Source: JAXMHN01 sp964578605 (GTDB taxonomy: Bacteria > Verrucomicrobiota > Verrucomicrobiia > Limisphaerales > SIBE01). Taken from it: a stretch of DNA of 64,000 bases. The DNA lies in the NCBI GenBank assembly GCA_964578605.1, contig CAZODO010000002.1:58491-122490 (forward strand). Direction: 5' to 3'. The notes under the pieces were generated by a model. It saw only the letters and a program-made list of their open reading frames with translations. It had not been told where the DNA came from and did not search any database. This document shows, in pieces, positions 1 to 8,746 of the stretch (positions are counted from its first letter, which is position 1; the number at the start of each line of letters is the position of its first letter). The translations under genes were made by a program, and so were the position numbers.

Positions 1-2126
1 CCGAACAGGAAGAAGTTCTCCTCGCCGACTTCCTCGGCCATCTCAATGGTCGCGCCATCGCGGGTGCCAATCGTCAGGGCGCCATTGAGCATGAACTTCA
101 TATTGCTGGTCCCGCTGGCTTCGTAGCCGGCCGTTGAAATCTGCTCGGAGACATCGCTGGCCGGTATCAGACGCTCGGCCATCGAGACGCAGTATTCCGG
201 CAGGAACAACACCCGGAGCCGATTCCGCACCGCCGGATCGCCATGAATCGTTCCCGCGAGGTTATTGATGAACTTGATGACCAGCTTGGCCAGCCGGTAT
301 CCGGGCGCAGCTTTCCCGGCGAACAGGAACGTGCGCATCGGCAGTTCCAGCGACGGATTCTCGCGCAGCCGCTGGTAAAGCACGACGATGTGCAGCGCGT
401 TGAGCAATTGCCGCTTGTACTCGTGGATGCGTTTGACCTGGCAATCGAAGATCGTGTCCGGGTCCACTTCTTCGCCCAAGCTTCGTTTTAGCCAGTCGGC
501 AAACCGGATCTTCGCCTGGTGCTTGGCGTTAAGAAAGGCGGCCCGGAATGCCGGGTCCGTCGCGAACGCTTTCAGCTTCTGCAACTGATCCAGATGGGTA
601 ATCCAGTCCGGCCCGATGGCTTCGGTAATGACGCTTGACAGGCAAGGGTTGGCCAGCAACAGCCAGCGGCGGGGTGTGACGCCATTGGTCTTGTTACTGA
701 AGCGCTCCGGGAACATCTCCGCGAAATCGGCGACCACCCGCTTTTTCAGCAGTTCGGTATGGATCGCGGCCACGCCATTGGTGCTGTGCGACCCCACAAT
801 CGCCAGGTGCGCCATCCGCACCGAGCGCTCGCCGCCTTCCTCGATCAAGCTCATTCGGGCGACCCGCCCCTCGTCATTGGGGTACTTCGCCCGCACGTCC
901 CCGAGGAACCGGTGGTTGACTTCGTAAATGATCTCGAGGTGGCGCGGCAACAGCATCTCGAACCACCGGACCGGCCATTTCTCCAGGGCTTCGGGAAGCA
1001 AGGTATGGTTGGTGTAACCCAGGGAGCGCTGTGTCAGGTCCCAGGCTTCGTCCCACCCCAGCTTCGCGTCATCGAGCAGGATGCGCATCAGTTCCGCCAC
1101 GGCCATCGAGGGGTGCGTGTCGTTCAACTGGATGGCTGCTTTGTCGGGAAGCGCGCTCCAATCGGTGTTGGTCTTGCGGAAGCGCCTCACCAGGTCGGCG
1201 AGGGAACACGCGACCAGGAAGTACTCCTGCACAAACCGCAACGCTTTGCCCAGCCGGGTCGTGTCGTCCGGGTAGAGCACGCGGGTCAACGTTTCTGCCG
1301 AGAGCGTGTCCGCCAGGGCCCCGATGAAATCCCCGCTGCTGAATTGCTGGAAATCAAACTGGCGTTCGGCATTGGCCGCCCAAAGTCGCAGCGTGTTGAT
1401 GGTCTTGCCGCCATACCCGACCACCGGCCGATCGAAGGGTATGCCAAGCAGGATCGACGGCCGCTTTAGCACGGTGCGCACCGATGTCCCGCTCAGCCCG
1501 AACGAGCAATTCAGCCGGATCTCGACCGTCTCCTCAGGCCGCGCCACTTCCCAGGGATCCGGAAAGCGCAGCCAGTTGTCGGGTTGTTCCACTTGCCAGC
1601 CGTCCTTGAAGGTTTGCTTGAAGATGCCGTACTCGTACCGGAGGCCGTATCCGAACGCCGGGATCTCCAGCGTGGCCATGGACTCGATATAGCAGGCCGC
1701 CAGGCGGCCGAGTCCGCCGTTGCCCAGCCCGGCGTCGGGCTCCTCTTCAAAGACCGCCCGCCAATCCCGCTGGTCGGATTGCAGGTCTTCATCCACCCAT
1801 TGTTCGATGCCGAGGTTGAGAATGTTCGCCGCGAGCGTGCGCCCGATCAGGAACTCCATCGAGAGGTAATACACGCGCTTCGGGTTCTCCTGGTCGTGCG
1901 TGTCTTGGGTCTTGATCCAGCGCTGCGTCAAAAGATCGCGCACCGAGCGGCCCACGGCTTCGAATGCCTGCCGGCGGGTGGCACTCTGAAGCCCGATCGC
2001 ATGGTCCAGCACCAGGTGCCGGTCGTAATAATCCTTGTTCGAGAAGGTGAACGGGCCGCATTCGTACTGCTCCAAGGAAGGGCCCCTTCCGGGACGCTTG
2101 CGGCTTGAGACGTGATGTTTTCTCAT
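1..2126 (-). CDS. glgP: Glycogen/starch phosphorylase, 3' end beyond window
   Basis: Releases glucose-1-phosphate from alpha-1,4-glucan ends in the cytoplasm (GT35 family). The visible 708 codons read as one uninterrupted phosphorylase. Recognisable stretches include YYLSMEFLIGR near the N-terminus, LGNGGLGRLAACYIES, IQLNDTHPSMAVAELMR, NGVTPRRWL, and RIHEYKRQLLN. The pyridoxal-phosphate segment EASGTSNMKF, with its cofactor lysine, lies about 30 codons from the window edge. Comparison with the roughly 830-residue family suggests that about the last 120 residues lie outside the window. The start is the ATG at 2126 (MRKHHVSS). The region upstream holds an 11-bp hairpin array. Identification is secure; whether it prefers glycogen or maltodextrin cannot be told. 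Confidence 0.97.
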   Translation of the reverse strand, partial: MRKHHVSSRKRPGRGPSLEQYECGPFTFSNKDYYDRHLVLDHAIGLQSATRRQAFEAVGRSVRDLLTQRWIKTQDTHDQENPKRVYYLSMEFLIGRTLAANILNLGIEQWVDEDLQSDQRDWRAVFEEEPDAGLGNGGLGRLAACYIESMATLEIPAFGYGLRYEYGIFKQTFKDGWQVEQPDNWLRFPDPWEVARPEETVEIRLNCSFGLSGTSVRTVLKRPSILLGIPFDRPVVGYGGKTINTLRLWAANAERQFDFQQFSSGDFIGALADTLSAETLTRVLYPDDTTRLGKALRFVQEYFLVACSLADLVRRFRKTNTDWSALPDKAAIQLNDTHPSMAVAELMRILLDDAKLGWDEAWDLTQRSLGYTNHTLLPEALEKWPVRWFEMLLPRHLEIIYEVNHRFLGDVRAKYPNDEGRVARMSLIEEGGERSVRMAHLAIVGSHSTNGVAAIHTELLKKRVVADFAEMFPERFSNKTNGVTPRRWLLLANPCLSSVITEAIGPDWITHLDQLQKLKAFATDPAFRAAFLNAKHQAKIRFADWLKRSLGEEVDPDTIFDCQVKRIHEYKRQLLNALHIVVLYQRLRENPSLELPMRTFLFAGKAAPGYRLAKLVIKFINNLAGTIHGDPAVRNRLRVLFLPEYCVSMAERLIPASDVSEQISTAGYEASGTSNMKFMLNGALTIGTRDGATIEMAEEVGEENFFLF

Positions 2127-2250
2127 AGAGCCTCACTTTGCCGGCTTGCCCTGTCGAGAACCGGCACTGGGGCACAGGTGACCGATCTGCCAAGCAAACG
2201 GATGGTAGCCGCCGCTCGCCCTTGTGGCAATGCCTGGTTTTCGAGGCGCC

Positions 2251-2357
2251 TGCCTCCGGATATAACACGTATATAACAGGTATTTAACACGTATTTAACT
2301 CGTTCCTGAATCGTGTTATATGCCTGTCAAATACGGGTTGAAAACGGGTTATCTGCG
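2251..2357. repeat. 11-bp-period inverted hairpin array, A/T-rich variant (element R1)
   Basis: Four tandem 11-mers (ATATAACACGT, ATATAACAGGT, ATTTAACACGT, ATTTAACTCGT; 2260-2303) run into a short centre (2304-2310). An inverted, more degenerate half follows (2311-2353, including CGTGTTATAT and two ACGGGTT units). The left edge reads TGCCTCCGG, as in the element near 30.6 kb. The element fills the space between the secA terminator and glgP. The unit sequence differs from the GTTCACCCGTA elements, but period, architecture and edge agree. No reading frame is implied, because 11 is not a multiple of 3. Confidence 0.75.
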
Positions 2358-2424
2358 GGACGTGTGCCTCCCTTCTCCGGCGTCGCTGGCCGTTGAGATG
2401 GTTTGCCCCGCGCCTTTTCGAGCG

Positions 2425-2464
2425 GCCAAACAAGAAGCCCGCAGTTCGTGTCCAAACTGCGGGC
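2425..2464 (-). terminator. Intrinsic terminator of secA
   Basis: A perfect 10-bp inverted repeat, GCCCGCAGTT / AACTGCGGGC (2437-2446 and 2455-2464), encloses an 8-nt loop. Read on the minus strand it is followed by TTCTTGTTTGG. It lies 37 bases past the secA stop codon, in the right orientation to end that transcript. Confidence 0.8.
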
Positions 2465-2501
2465 GTGCGGAAATGAATTATCGAAGGAACGGCTTTAGCC
2501 C

Positions 2502-5500
2502 TTACCCGTTCTTCCCGCAGCACTGCTTGTACTTCTTGCCGCTGCCGCACGGGCAGGGATCGTTCCGGCCCACTTTAGGTCCGGTCCGGACCGGTTTGGC
2601 CTTGGAGATGGCTTCGGAGGCTTCGCTGACCATTTCACTGGCCTTGGAGACCGGGCCGCCGCCGCTGGAGGCGGTCTGGGTTTGGGAACCGAGGGCGGCG
2701 GTGGGCTGGTGGACGGTTCGTTGGGGCAGGCTGCGCAGGAATTGGTCGAACGCCATCAGGCTGGAGGCGCTGCGGAAGATGTTATGGCAGATCTCGGTCT
2801 TGATATTGACCATGAGCTCTTCGAACATCTTGAAGGCCTCAGCCTTGTACTCAATGAGCGGATCGCGCTGGCCGTAAGCCCGGAGCCCGATGCTATTCCG
2901 GAGGCTGTCCATGCCATAGAGATGCTCCTGCCAGAGCTTGTCGATCGCGCTGAGGATGGTGTACCGCTCGATGGCCTTCAAGGCTTCGGGGTTCTCGAAG
3001 GTGATCTTGAGGTTGTAAGCGTCCCGCACGCTCTTCGAAATGAATTGGCAGACGGCGAACTGGGCCGGGTTCAGACCGTCGAAAAGGGAGCCCGGGACGG
3101 GTTGCTCTTCACCCGTATGGGCGACACGCGTGATCTCGGACTCAGGAATCCCCAACGGGAAGTTCAAGTTCACCCAATCGGCCAGTCCGCGAATGTTCCA
3201 GTCCTCGGGGAGTTCGTCGGGGGAGGTGAACTCGGCGACCTTCGCCACGACGACCTCTTCCATGATGTCCATCAAGCGGTCGCGCGCGTCCTCGGAGTGG
3301 ATAATCTCGTTGCGGAAGCCGTAGACGACTTCACGCTGCTTGTTCATGACGTCGTCGTACTCCAGCGTCCGTTTCCGGATTTGGAAGTTGTGCTGTTCGA
3401 CGCGTTTCTGGGCCGTCTCGATCGAGCGGTTGAGGAGCGGATGTTCCAGTTCCTGCCCTTCCTCCAGGCCGACCCGCTCCATGACTTTGACGATGCGGTC
3501 TGAACCGAAGAGGCGCATCAAGTCGTCTTCCAACCCGATGAAGAAGTGGGAGGAACCCGGATCGCCCTGGCGTGCGCAGCGTCCGCGCAACTGGCGGTCA
3601 ATGCGCCGGGCTTCGTGCCGTTCCGTCCCGATAACGTGCAAGCCGCCAATCTCCGCCACACCGGGCCCGAGTTTAATGTCCGTGCCGCGGCCGGCCATGT
3701 TGGTGGCGATGGTGACGGCGCCGCGCTGGCCCGCGAAAGCCACGATCTCGGCTTCCTTCTGGTGGAATTTGGCGTTTAGCACCGAATGCACAATGTGCGC
3801 CTTGGCAAGCATCCGCGAAAGCAATTCACTGACCTCGACCGAGATCGTGCCGACGAGGATAGGCCGCCCCTGGGCGTGGATCGTCTGGATCTCCTTGAGC
3901 ACGGCGTCGTACTTCTCGCGTTTGGTTTTGTAAACCGTGTCGTGCTTGTCCTTTCGCGCGACAGGTTTATTGGTCGGGATCACCAGGACCCCGAGCTTGT
4001 AAATGTCGAAGAACTCCGAGGCCTCCGTCTCGGCCGTTCCGGTCATGCCGGCCAGTTTGCGATAAAGGCGGAAGTAATTCTGAATCGTGATGGTCGCGAG
4101 CGTTTGGGTCTCGCGTTCAATGGCCACGCCTTCCTTGGCTTCCACCGCCTGGTGGAGGCCGTCGCTCCACCGCCGGCCGGTCATCAAGCGCCCGGTGTTT
4201 TCGTCGACAATGACGACCTTGTTCTCCTGAATAACGTACTGAACGTCCTTCTGATAAAGGCAATAGGCCTTGAGAAGCTGCGAAATACAGTGGATCTGCT
4301 GGGCCCTGGCTTCGAACTCCGTCTGGAACTTGGTCTTGGCTTCCATGCGCTTGCGCACATCCGGTTCCGGGCCGGTATCGATCTCGTGGAAGGTCGTGAT
4401 CAAATCCGGAAGCACGAAGGCGTCAGGGTCCTGCGGGCTCAGGAAGGTCCGCCCCTTTTCCGTCAGATCCGCGTCGTGGCTCTTTTCGTCCATGGCGAAG
4501 AAGAGCGTTTCCTTTTGAGCGTAAAGCTCGCGTTTGGACTGGTCGGCATGGAGTTGAAGCTCGGCCCGGTGCATCAGGCGATGGTTTTCCGCGTTCTCGA
4601 GCAACCGCATGAGCCCTTCGGATTTCGGGTTGCCGATCTTGACGCGATAGAGCAGAAGCCCGATTTCGAATTCGAGCTTTTCGGGGTCGGACGGATTGGA
4701 GCCGTCTTCGGGATGGAGCTTCTTGAGCAGGTCATTGGCTTCGGCCAGAAAGCGGTTGCAGAGCTTTTCCTGGGCGTGGACGAGCGCTTCGACCTGAGGT
4801 TTGTACTGGGGATACTTGTCGTCGATGGCGACGACGGCCGGGCCGCTGATGATCAACGGAGTTCGGGCTTCATCGATGAGGATCGAGTCCACTTCATCGA
4901 CAATCGCGTAGTAATGGCCCCGCTGGACCTGCTCTTCCTTGCGCGTCGCCATGCCGTTGTCGCGCAGGTAATCGAACCCGAACTCGGCGTTGGTGCCGTA
5001 AGTGATGTCGCAGTAGTACTGCTCGCGGCGGACGGCAGGCGATTGATCGTGAAGAATGCACCCGACCGTCAGGCCCAGAAACTTGTAGATCGCGCCCATC
5101 CATTCGCTATCACGGGCCGCGAGGTAATCGTTCACCGTCACCACGTGCACCCCCAGGCCGGACAAGGCGTTCAGATACACAGGCAGGGTCGCCACGAGCG
5201 TCTTGCCTTCGCCAGTCGCCATTTCCGCGATCTTGCCCCGGTGCAGCGCCACGCCGCCGATCAACTGGACGTCGAACGGGATCATGTCCCACTTGAGAGG
5301 ACGGCCGCGGACGGTGATTTCGGTGCCGCAAAGGCGCCGGCAGGCGTTCTTCACGACCGCGAACGCTTCGGGCATGATTTCGTCCAGGGCCGCCGCCAAC
5401 TCGGTGTTGTCCTTGATGGTGGAAAGCCGCGCCTTCCAATCGGCCGTTTTCTGCCGCAATGCGTCGTCCGGCAGGGATTGCAGCGAAGCCTCGAACTCGT

Positions 5501-5585
5501 TGATGGTGTGGACGAGAGGCCGCAAACGCTTCACTTCCCTGTCGTTTCTGGATCCGACGATCTTCTTAAAGATGTACCCAATCAT
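2502..5585 (-). CDS. secA: Preprotein translocase ATPase SecA
   Basis: Motor ATPase that drives unfolded preproteins through SecYEG at the inner membrane. The protein is 1027 aa, longer than the roughly 900-aa E. coli enzyme. Walker A is MATGEGKT (around residues 122-129). DEVDSILIDEARTPL, GMTGTAETEASEF, ATNMAGRGTDIKLGPGV and the arginine-finger region QLRGRCARQGDPGSS are all present. Extra length lies between the DEAD region and the preprotein-crosslinking domain (roughly residues 255-420), as in SecAs of several non-proteobacterial phyla. The C-terminus is a SEC-C zinc motif, CPCGSGKKYKQCC, which contacts SecB or ribosomes in other species. It starts at the ATG at 5585 and is transcribed divergently from the next gene across a 75-bp gap. 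Confidence 0.98.
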   Translation of the reverse strand: MIGYIFKKIVGSRNDREVKRLRPLVHTINEFEASLQSLPDDALRQKTADWKARLSTIKDNTELAAALDEIMPEAFAVVKNACRRLCGTEITVRGRPLKWDMIPFDVQLIGGVALHRGKIAEMATGEGKTLVATLPVYLNALSGLGVHVVTVNDYLAARDSEWMGAIYKFLGLTVGCILHDQSPAVRREQYYCDITYGTNAEFGFDYLRDNGMATRKEEQVQRGHYYAIVDEVDSILIDEARTPLIISGPAVVAIDDKYPQYKPQVEALVHAQEKLCNRFLAEANDLLKKLHPEDGSNPSDPEKLEFEIGLLLYRVKIGNPKSEGLMRLLENAENHRLMHRAELQLHADQSKRELYAQKETLFFAMDEKSHDADLTEKGRTFLSPQDPDAFVLPDLITTFHEIDTGPEPDVRKRMEAKTKFQTEFEARAQQIHCISQLLKAYCLYQKDVQYVIQENKVVIVDENTGRLMTGRRWSDGLHQAVEAKEGVAIERETQTLATITIQNYFRLYRKLAGMTGTAETEASEFFDIYKLGVLVIPTNKPVARKDKHDTVYKTKREKYDAVLKEIQTIHAQGRPILVGTISVEVSELLSRMLAKAHIVHSVLNAKFHQKEAEIVAFAGQRGAVTIATNMAGRGTDIKLGPGVAEIGGLHVIGTERHEARRIDRQLRGRCARQGDPGSSHFFIGLEDDLMRLFGSDRIVKVMERVGLEEGQELEHPLLNRSIETAQKRVEQHNFQIRKRTLEYDDVMNKQREVVYGFRNEIIHSEDARDRLMDIMEEVVVAKVAEFTSPDELPEDWNIRGLADWVNLNFPLGIPESEITRVAHTGEEQPVPGSLFDGLNPAQFAVCQFISKSVRDAYNLKITFENPEALKAIERYTILSAIDKLWQEHLYGMDSLRNSIGLRAYGQRDPLIEYKAEAFKMFEELMVNIKTEICHNIFRSASSLMAFDQFLRSLPQRTVHQPTAALGSQTQTASSGGGPVSKASEMVSEASEAISKAKPVRTGPKVGRNDPCPCGSGKKYKQCCGKNG

Positions 5586-5660
5586 GCAAATGCTGGAAAA
5601 GTCCGGCTAGGCAAGGTATGGGAAGAGCCAGCCACCGTCAAAGCAAATGGAAAGGCCCCT

Positions 5661-7010
5661 ATGAGACGACGTGAATTCATTAAAACCAGCGCGGGCGCCG
5701 CAGCCGCCTTCATGGCGGCACCGTCCCTCAGCGGCACCGCTCAACCCAGTTCCCAAGCGCCAACGCGTGCCACCGAGCCGCCGATGAAGTGCAGTTGGTA
5801 TCCCTTTGCCGGCCATCCGGATGCGGACACGTGCTGGTCGTTGTCGGTCGGGCCGGACGGCCGCATCTATGCCGCAGCGTGCGCGGAATCGGTCCCGGGC
5901 GGGGTGGTCAAACTGGCGCGCTACAACGAACAGCGTGACACGCTGGAGTACCTGTTCGCACTGGACGAGATGGTCGACGATCCTGGCGACTCGGGACGGG
6001 CGACCCAATGCAAGATTCATTACAGCTTTGCGCCCTCGATGAGCGATGGCGTCCTTTACATGGCTACGCATCTTTCCGGGCCGCCCATCGATCAGCCCGC
6101 TTATTCGCCATGGCTCTCCTGGCACGACCCAAAACGCTGCTTCCGCGGCAGTGCCTTGCTGGCTTTCGACACCCGGAAAGACCAGGTCCTCTGGTGGGAA
6201 ACCATGATCCCGAAGGAAGGCTGCCGATGCCTCTTGCACGACGAAGAGCGCGGCTTGCTCTACTCGCTAAGCTATCCCCGCGATCATTTCATCATCTTCG
6301 ACACCAAGAAGCGCGCCCGGCGCGACCTGGGCCGCATTGGCTCGATCAACGCCCAGGCGTTGTTCCTCGATCGCAAGCACCGGGTCTGGACCACCGACGA
6401 TTACGGGCACCTCGTGCGTTATGACCCGGAAACGGATCGGCTGGACCGGTCGCCATTCGTCTTGCCTCACGACCCCGAGTTTCAGACCGGCTGGCATAGC
6501 GTCTTCTACGACGTCGTGTCCGCGCCCGATGGCGAGAGCGTGTTTGCCGTCACTTGGATTGCCGCGCCGCGCTTGATGCGGATCTGGCCGAACGAAGGCG
6601 AATGGCCGCGCGTTGAAGACCTGGGGCCTGCGACCCAGAAGCGCGATACCACCCTTCCGAAAGATACCTTCATCGACCATTGCGGCGGGCTTGCGCTGGC
6701 GGGCGACGGGCAGATCTATTATGTCGCATCCCGCTGGCGCGACCCGGTGCACAACCCCATGCCTGCCGACCGTGAGGAACGGGAAGGCGTAGTCTGGCGC
6801 CTGGACCCGAAGAACCACGACCGGCAGGAGGTGGCCTTGCTGAAGCATCCGGCGAGCCCCGCCCAGTACGTTTCGCGCGGCGCGGTCGATCATAACGGAG
6901 ACCTGTTCTTCGGGGCCGTTGGGACCAAGCCAGTCGGTATTTTCAAAGTCCATATGCCTGCCCATCGGAAGAAAGAAAACGCGCACTTGCCAATTCGAAT
7001 CTGGGGATGA
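5661..7010 (+). CDS. Tat-exported beta-propeller-like protein, function unknown
   Basis: 449 aa, beginning MRRREFIKTSAGAAAAFMAA, a clear twin-arginine signal, so a folded, possibly cofactor-bearing periplasmic protein. The rest has repeated short beta-strand patterns such as SVGPDGRIYAAAC, LLAFDTRKDQVLWWE, GHLVRYDPETDRL and LALAGDGQIYYVAS, typical of six- or seven-bladed propellers. There are no recognisable catalytic residues. The start was chosen because the Tat motif begins there. The frame stays open far upstream, but only as antisense of secA. An 8-bp gap separates it from a second propeller-like gene, so the two are probably co-transcribed. The exact family was not recognised. Confidence 0.8.
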   Translation: MRRREFIKTSAGAAAAFMAAPSLSGTAQPSSQAPTRATEPPMKCSWYPFAGHPDADTCWSLSVGPDGRIYAAACAESVPGGVVKLARYNEQRDTLEYLFALDEMVDDPGDSGRATQCKIHYSFAPSMSDGVLYMATHLSGPPIDQPAYSPWLSWHDPKRCFRGSALLAFDTRKDQVLWWETMIPKEGCRCLLHDEERGLLYSLSYPRDHFIIFDTKKRARRDLGRIGSINAQALFLDRKHRVWTTDDYGHLVRYDPETDRLDRSPFVLPHDPEFQTGWHSVFYDVVSAPDGESVFAVTWIAAPRLMRIWPNEGEWPRVEDLGPATQKRDTTLPKDTFIDHCGGLALAGDGQIYYVASRWRDPVHNPMPADREEREGVVWRLDPKNHDRQEVALLKHPASPAQYVSRGAVDHNGDLFFGAVGTKPVGIFKVHMPAHRKKENAHLPIRIWG

Positions 7011-7018
7011 GGTGAATT

Positions 7019-8137
7019 ATGAGCGACAATTCAACACCCAAAAAAGCCAAGTACGATATGAACTCGCCGGAAGCGCGGGCGCTGATCGACGAGATTGTGC
7101 ATGGCACGTTCGTGAAGGAGGGCGCCATGGCAGCCTTCCCTGCCTGTTTTCCCGGCGCGAGCACGCCCATTCGCGCTGACGAAAGCCATATCACCAGCCT
7201 GGACATCACGCCCGATGGCATTGTCTACGGCGGGACCAGCGGCCGGGCCGCGCACGTTTTCGTGGCGATGTTCCACGGCATTACCGGCGTCGTCTTTGAC
7301 CGTGGCACTGTCTCCGGCGCGACGGAATGTCCGGCGGTATGCTGCGCCAGAGACAAGTTCGTGGCCTGCGTCAACGGCCCGGACGGCGGACGGATTCTCA
7401 CCGGGGGCCTCTCCGGGCTTCCCTTTGACCTGATCCAGGAGTGGGGTTTCTCGCGTCCGCCGCTGCGCGAAGCGGGCAAGGTGAGCGCCGACCCGATCGT
7501 TCATGCGGTGATCGATTCGAACCGGCGCACGCTGGTGGGCATCACGACCAGGCACCTGTTCACCTTCACTATCGACAGCGGCAAGATCGAACTCGCAGAG
7601 GAACTCAAAGGCTCCGGCCGGTTAGCGCCAACGCCAGAAGGCAGCGTCTTCGGCCAGGACGGTGCGACCCATCTGTGGCGCTTTGACGTTTCGAAGCGAG
7701 CCCTGCAACGCCGGGCTGTGGAGCTTCCGCGAGGCGACTGGTCGGGGCCGCCGCTCACTTGGTCGCGCGCGGGGAGTGGTGCCCCGAGTCTTCTTTACAC
7801 CGCTGATCCCCGCGGCACGCTTTATTCTTTCTCGGAGCAGGACGGATTCAGTCCCGCGCTGGGCCGGACGCTTCTTGCGCCGGTTGGGCCGATGGCGGCC
7901 ACGCACGATGGCCGGATCTTCGGTTTTTGTGGGCCTGAAATGGCGAAGATGTTCTGCTACAACCCGCGGACAAAGCAGGTGACCAACCTGGGTGTGGCAG
8001 TTTCCGTGCTTGAACGCCGGCGATACGGCTACGTGTTTGGCGACGCGGTCACTGGGCGCGACGGGCAGATCCTATTCGGCGAGAAGGACGATCTGGGGCA
8101 CTTGTGGTTGTACTTCCCGCGGATCCAAGCGGCGTAA
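7019..8137 (+). CDS. Propeller-like protein without export signal, function unknown
   Basis: 372 aa, starting at the ATG at 7019 just 8 bp after the preceding Tat-exported propeller gene. Blade-like repeats are visible: ITSLDITPDGIVYGG, LLYTADPRGTLYSFS, MAATHDGRIFGFCG, GRDGQILFGEKDD. Cysteines cluster at TECPAVCCARDKFVACV. No signal peptide or membrane segment is seen, although its operon partner is exported. Either it stays cytoplasmic, or it is carried across the membrane with the partner through the Tat system. The operon suggests the two proteins act together; no enzymatic role can be read from sequence. Confidence 0.75.
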   Translation: MSDNSTPKKAKYDMNSPEARALIDEIVHGTFVKEGAMAAFPACFPGASTPIRADESHITSLDITPDGIVYGGTSGRAAHVFVAMFHGITGVVFDRGTVSGATECPAVCCARDKFVACVNGPDGGRILTGGLSGLPFDLIQEWGFSRPPLREAGKVSADPIVHAVIDSNRRTLVGITTRHLFTFTIDSGKIELAEELKGSGRLAPTPEGSVFGQDGATHLWRFDVSKRALQRRAVELPRGDWSGPPLTWSRAGSGAPSLLYTADPRGTLYSFSEQDGFSPALGRTLLAPVGPMAATHDGRIFGFCGPEMAKMFCYNPRTKQVTNLGVAVSVLERRRYGYVFGDAVTGRDGQILFGEKDDLGHLWLYFPRIQAA

Positions 8138-8224
8138 TTAGGACACCCTGAGACGTCTTGTCGCTCTGGTGGGCAGCTGCGGTCTCCCCGGCAAGCCTCA
8201 GCAGGAAATTGTTTGGCCAGGCTT

Positions 8225-8635
8225 TCACGGGGTTTCTTCGGAGGCGGCGAGCAGGTCAGCGAGAGCTTGCCGGATACGCGCAAGTTTGTCGCGGGCTGCC
8301 TGTCCGATCGACGCCGTGGGGGCAGGAGGGCATAGCCGGTCCGCCAGCGACGGAATGGCGGACAGCGTGAACCAGTGACGCGCAACGAACCGCGTGGCTT
8401 CCTCGACGGTGACCAGACTGAAGAGCCCGGCATAAAACCACGGCTTGGGATCTTCGTGCCCTCCCTGACGCACGAGTTGATAGGCCAGCCGACAGGACCG
8501 CTCCAGGCGTTTCGGATCGGCCTCTTCAAGATGGTCCATGTAGTCTTGAGCCCGCGCGTCCAGCCCCTGGTGCACAATCCAGCGCCCGTTCACTCGCTTT
8601 GCCCAGGCCACGTAGTCTTTGTTGGTGTCCGCCAT
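8225..8635 (-). CDS. Conserved hypothetical protein, 136 aa
   Basis: Starts at the ATG at 8635 (MADTNKDYVAWAKRVNGRW); a TTG three codons earlier is the only upstream option. It is soluble and predicted mainly helical, with many Trp/Tyr in the first half and a charged helical tail (AARDKLARIRQALADLLAASE). No motif of known function is visible. It is convergent with the propeller pair and lies downstream of the symporter gene, with about 110 bp between. The composition looks coding, but the function is unknown. Confidence 0.6.
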   Translation of the reverse strand: MADTNKDYVAWAKRVNGRWIVHQGLDARAQDYMDHLEEADPKRLERSCRLAYQLVRQGGHEDPKPWFYAGLFSLVTVEEATRFVARHWFTLSAIPSLADRLCPPAPTASIGQAARDKLARIRQALADLLAASEETP

Positions 8636-8746
8636 TCCGTGCAAGATGTCTCACTCGTGAAGGTTGGGAGCGCCCATCGCTTTGCCGTCCACGGCTCCGT
8701 CCGCCGTTTCGCAGGCCACTATGCCAACCAGAGATGACAGGGTGCC

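Noticed and set aside
3786..5660. Long plus-strand frame reading through the secA region into the Tat propeller gene
   Set aside because: The part before 5661 is antisense to secA, lacks protein-like composition, and the Tat signal marks the real start.
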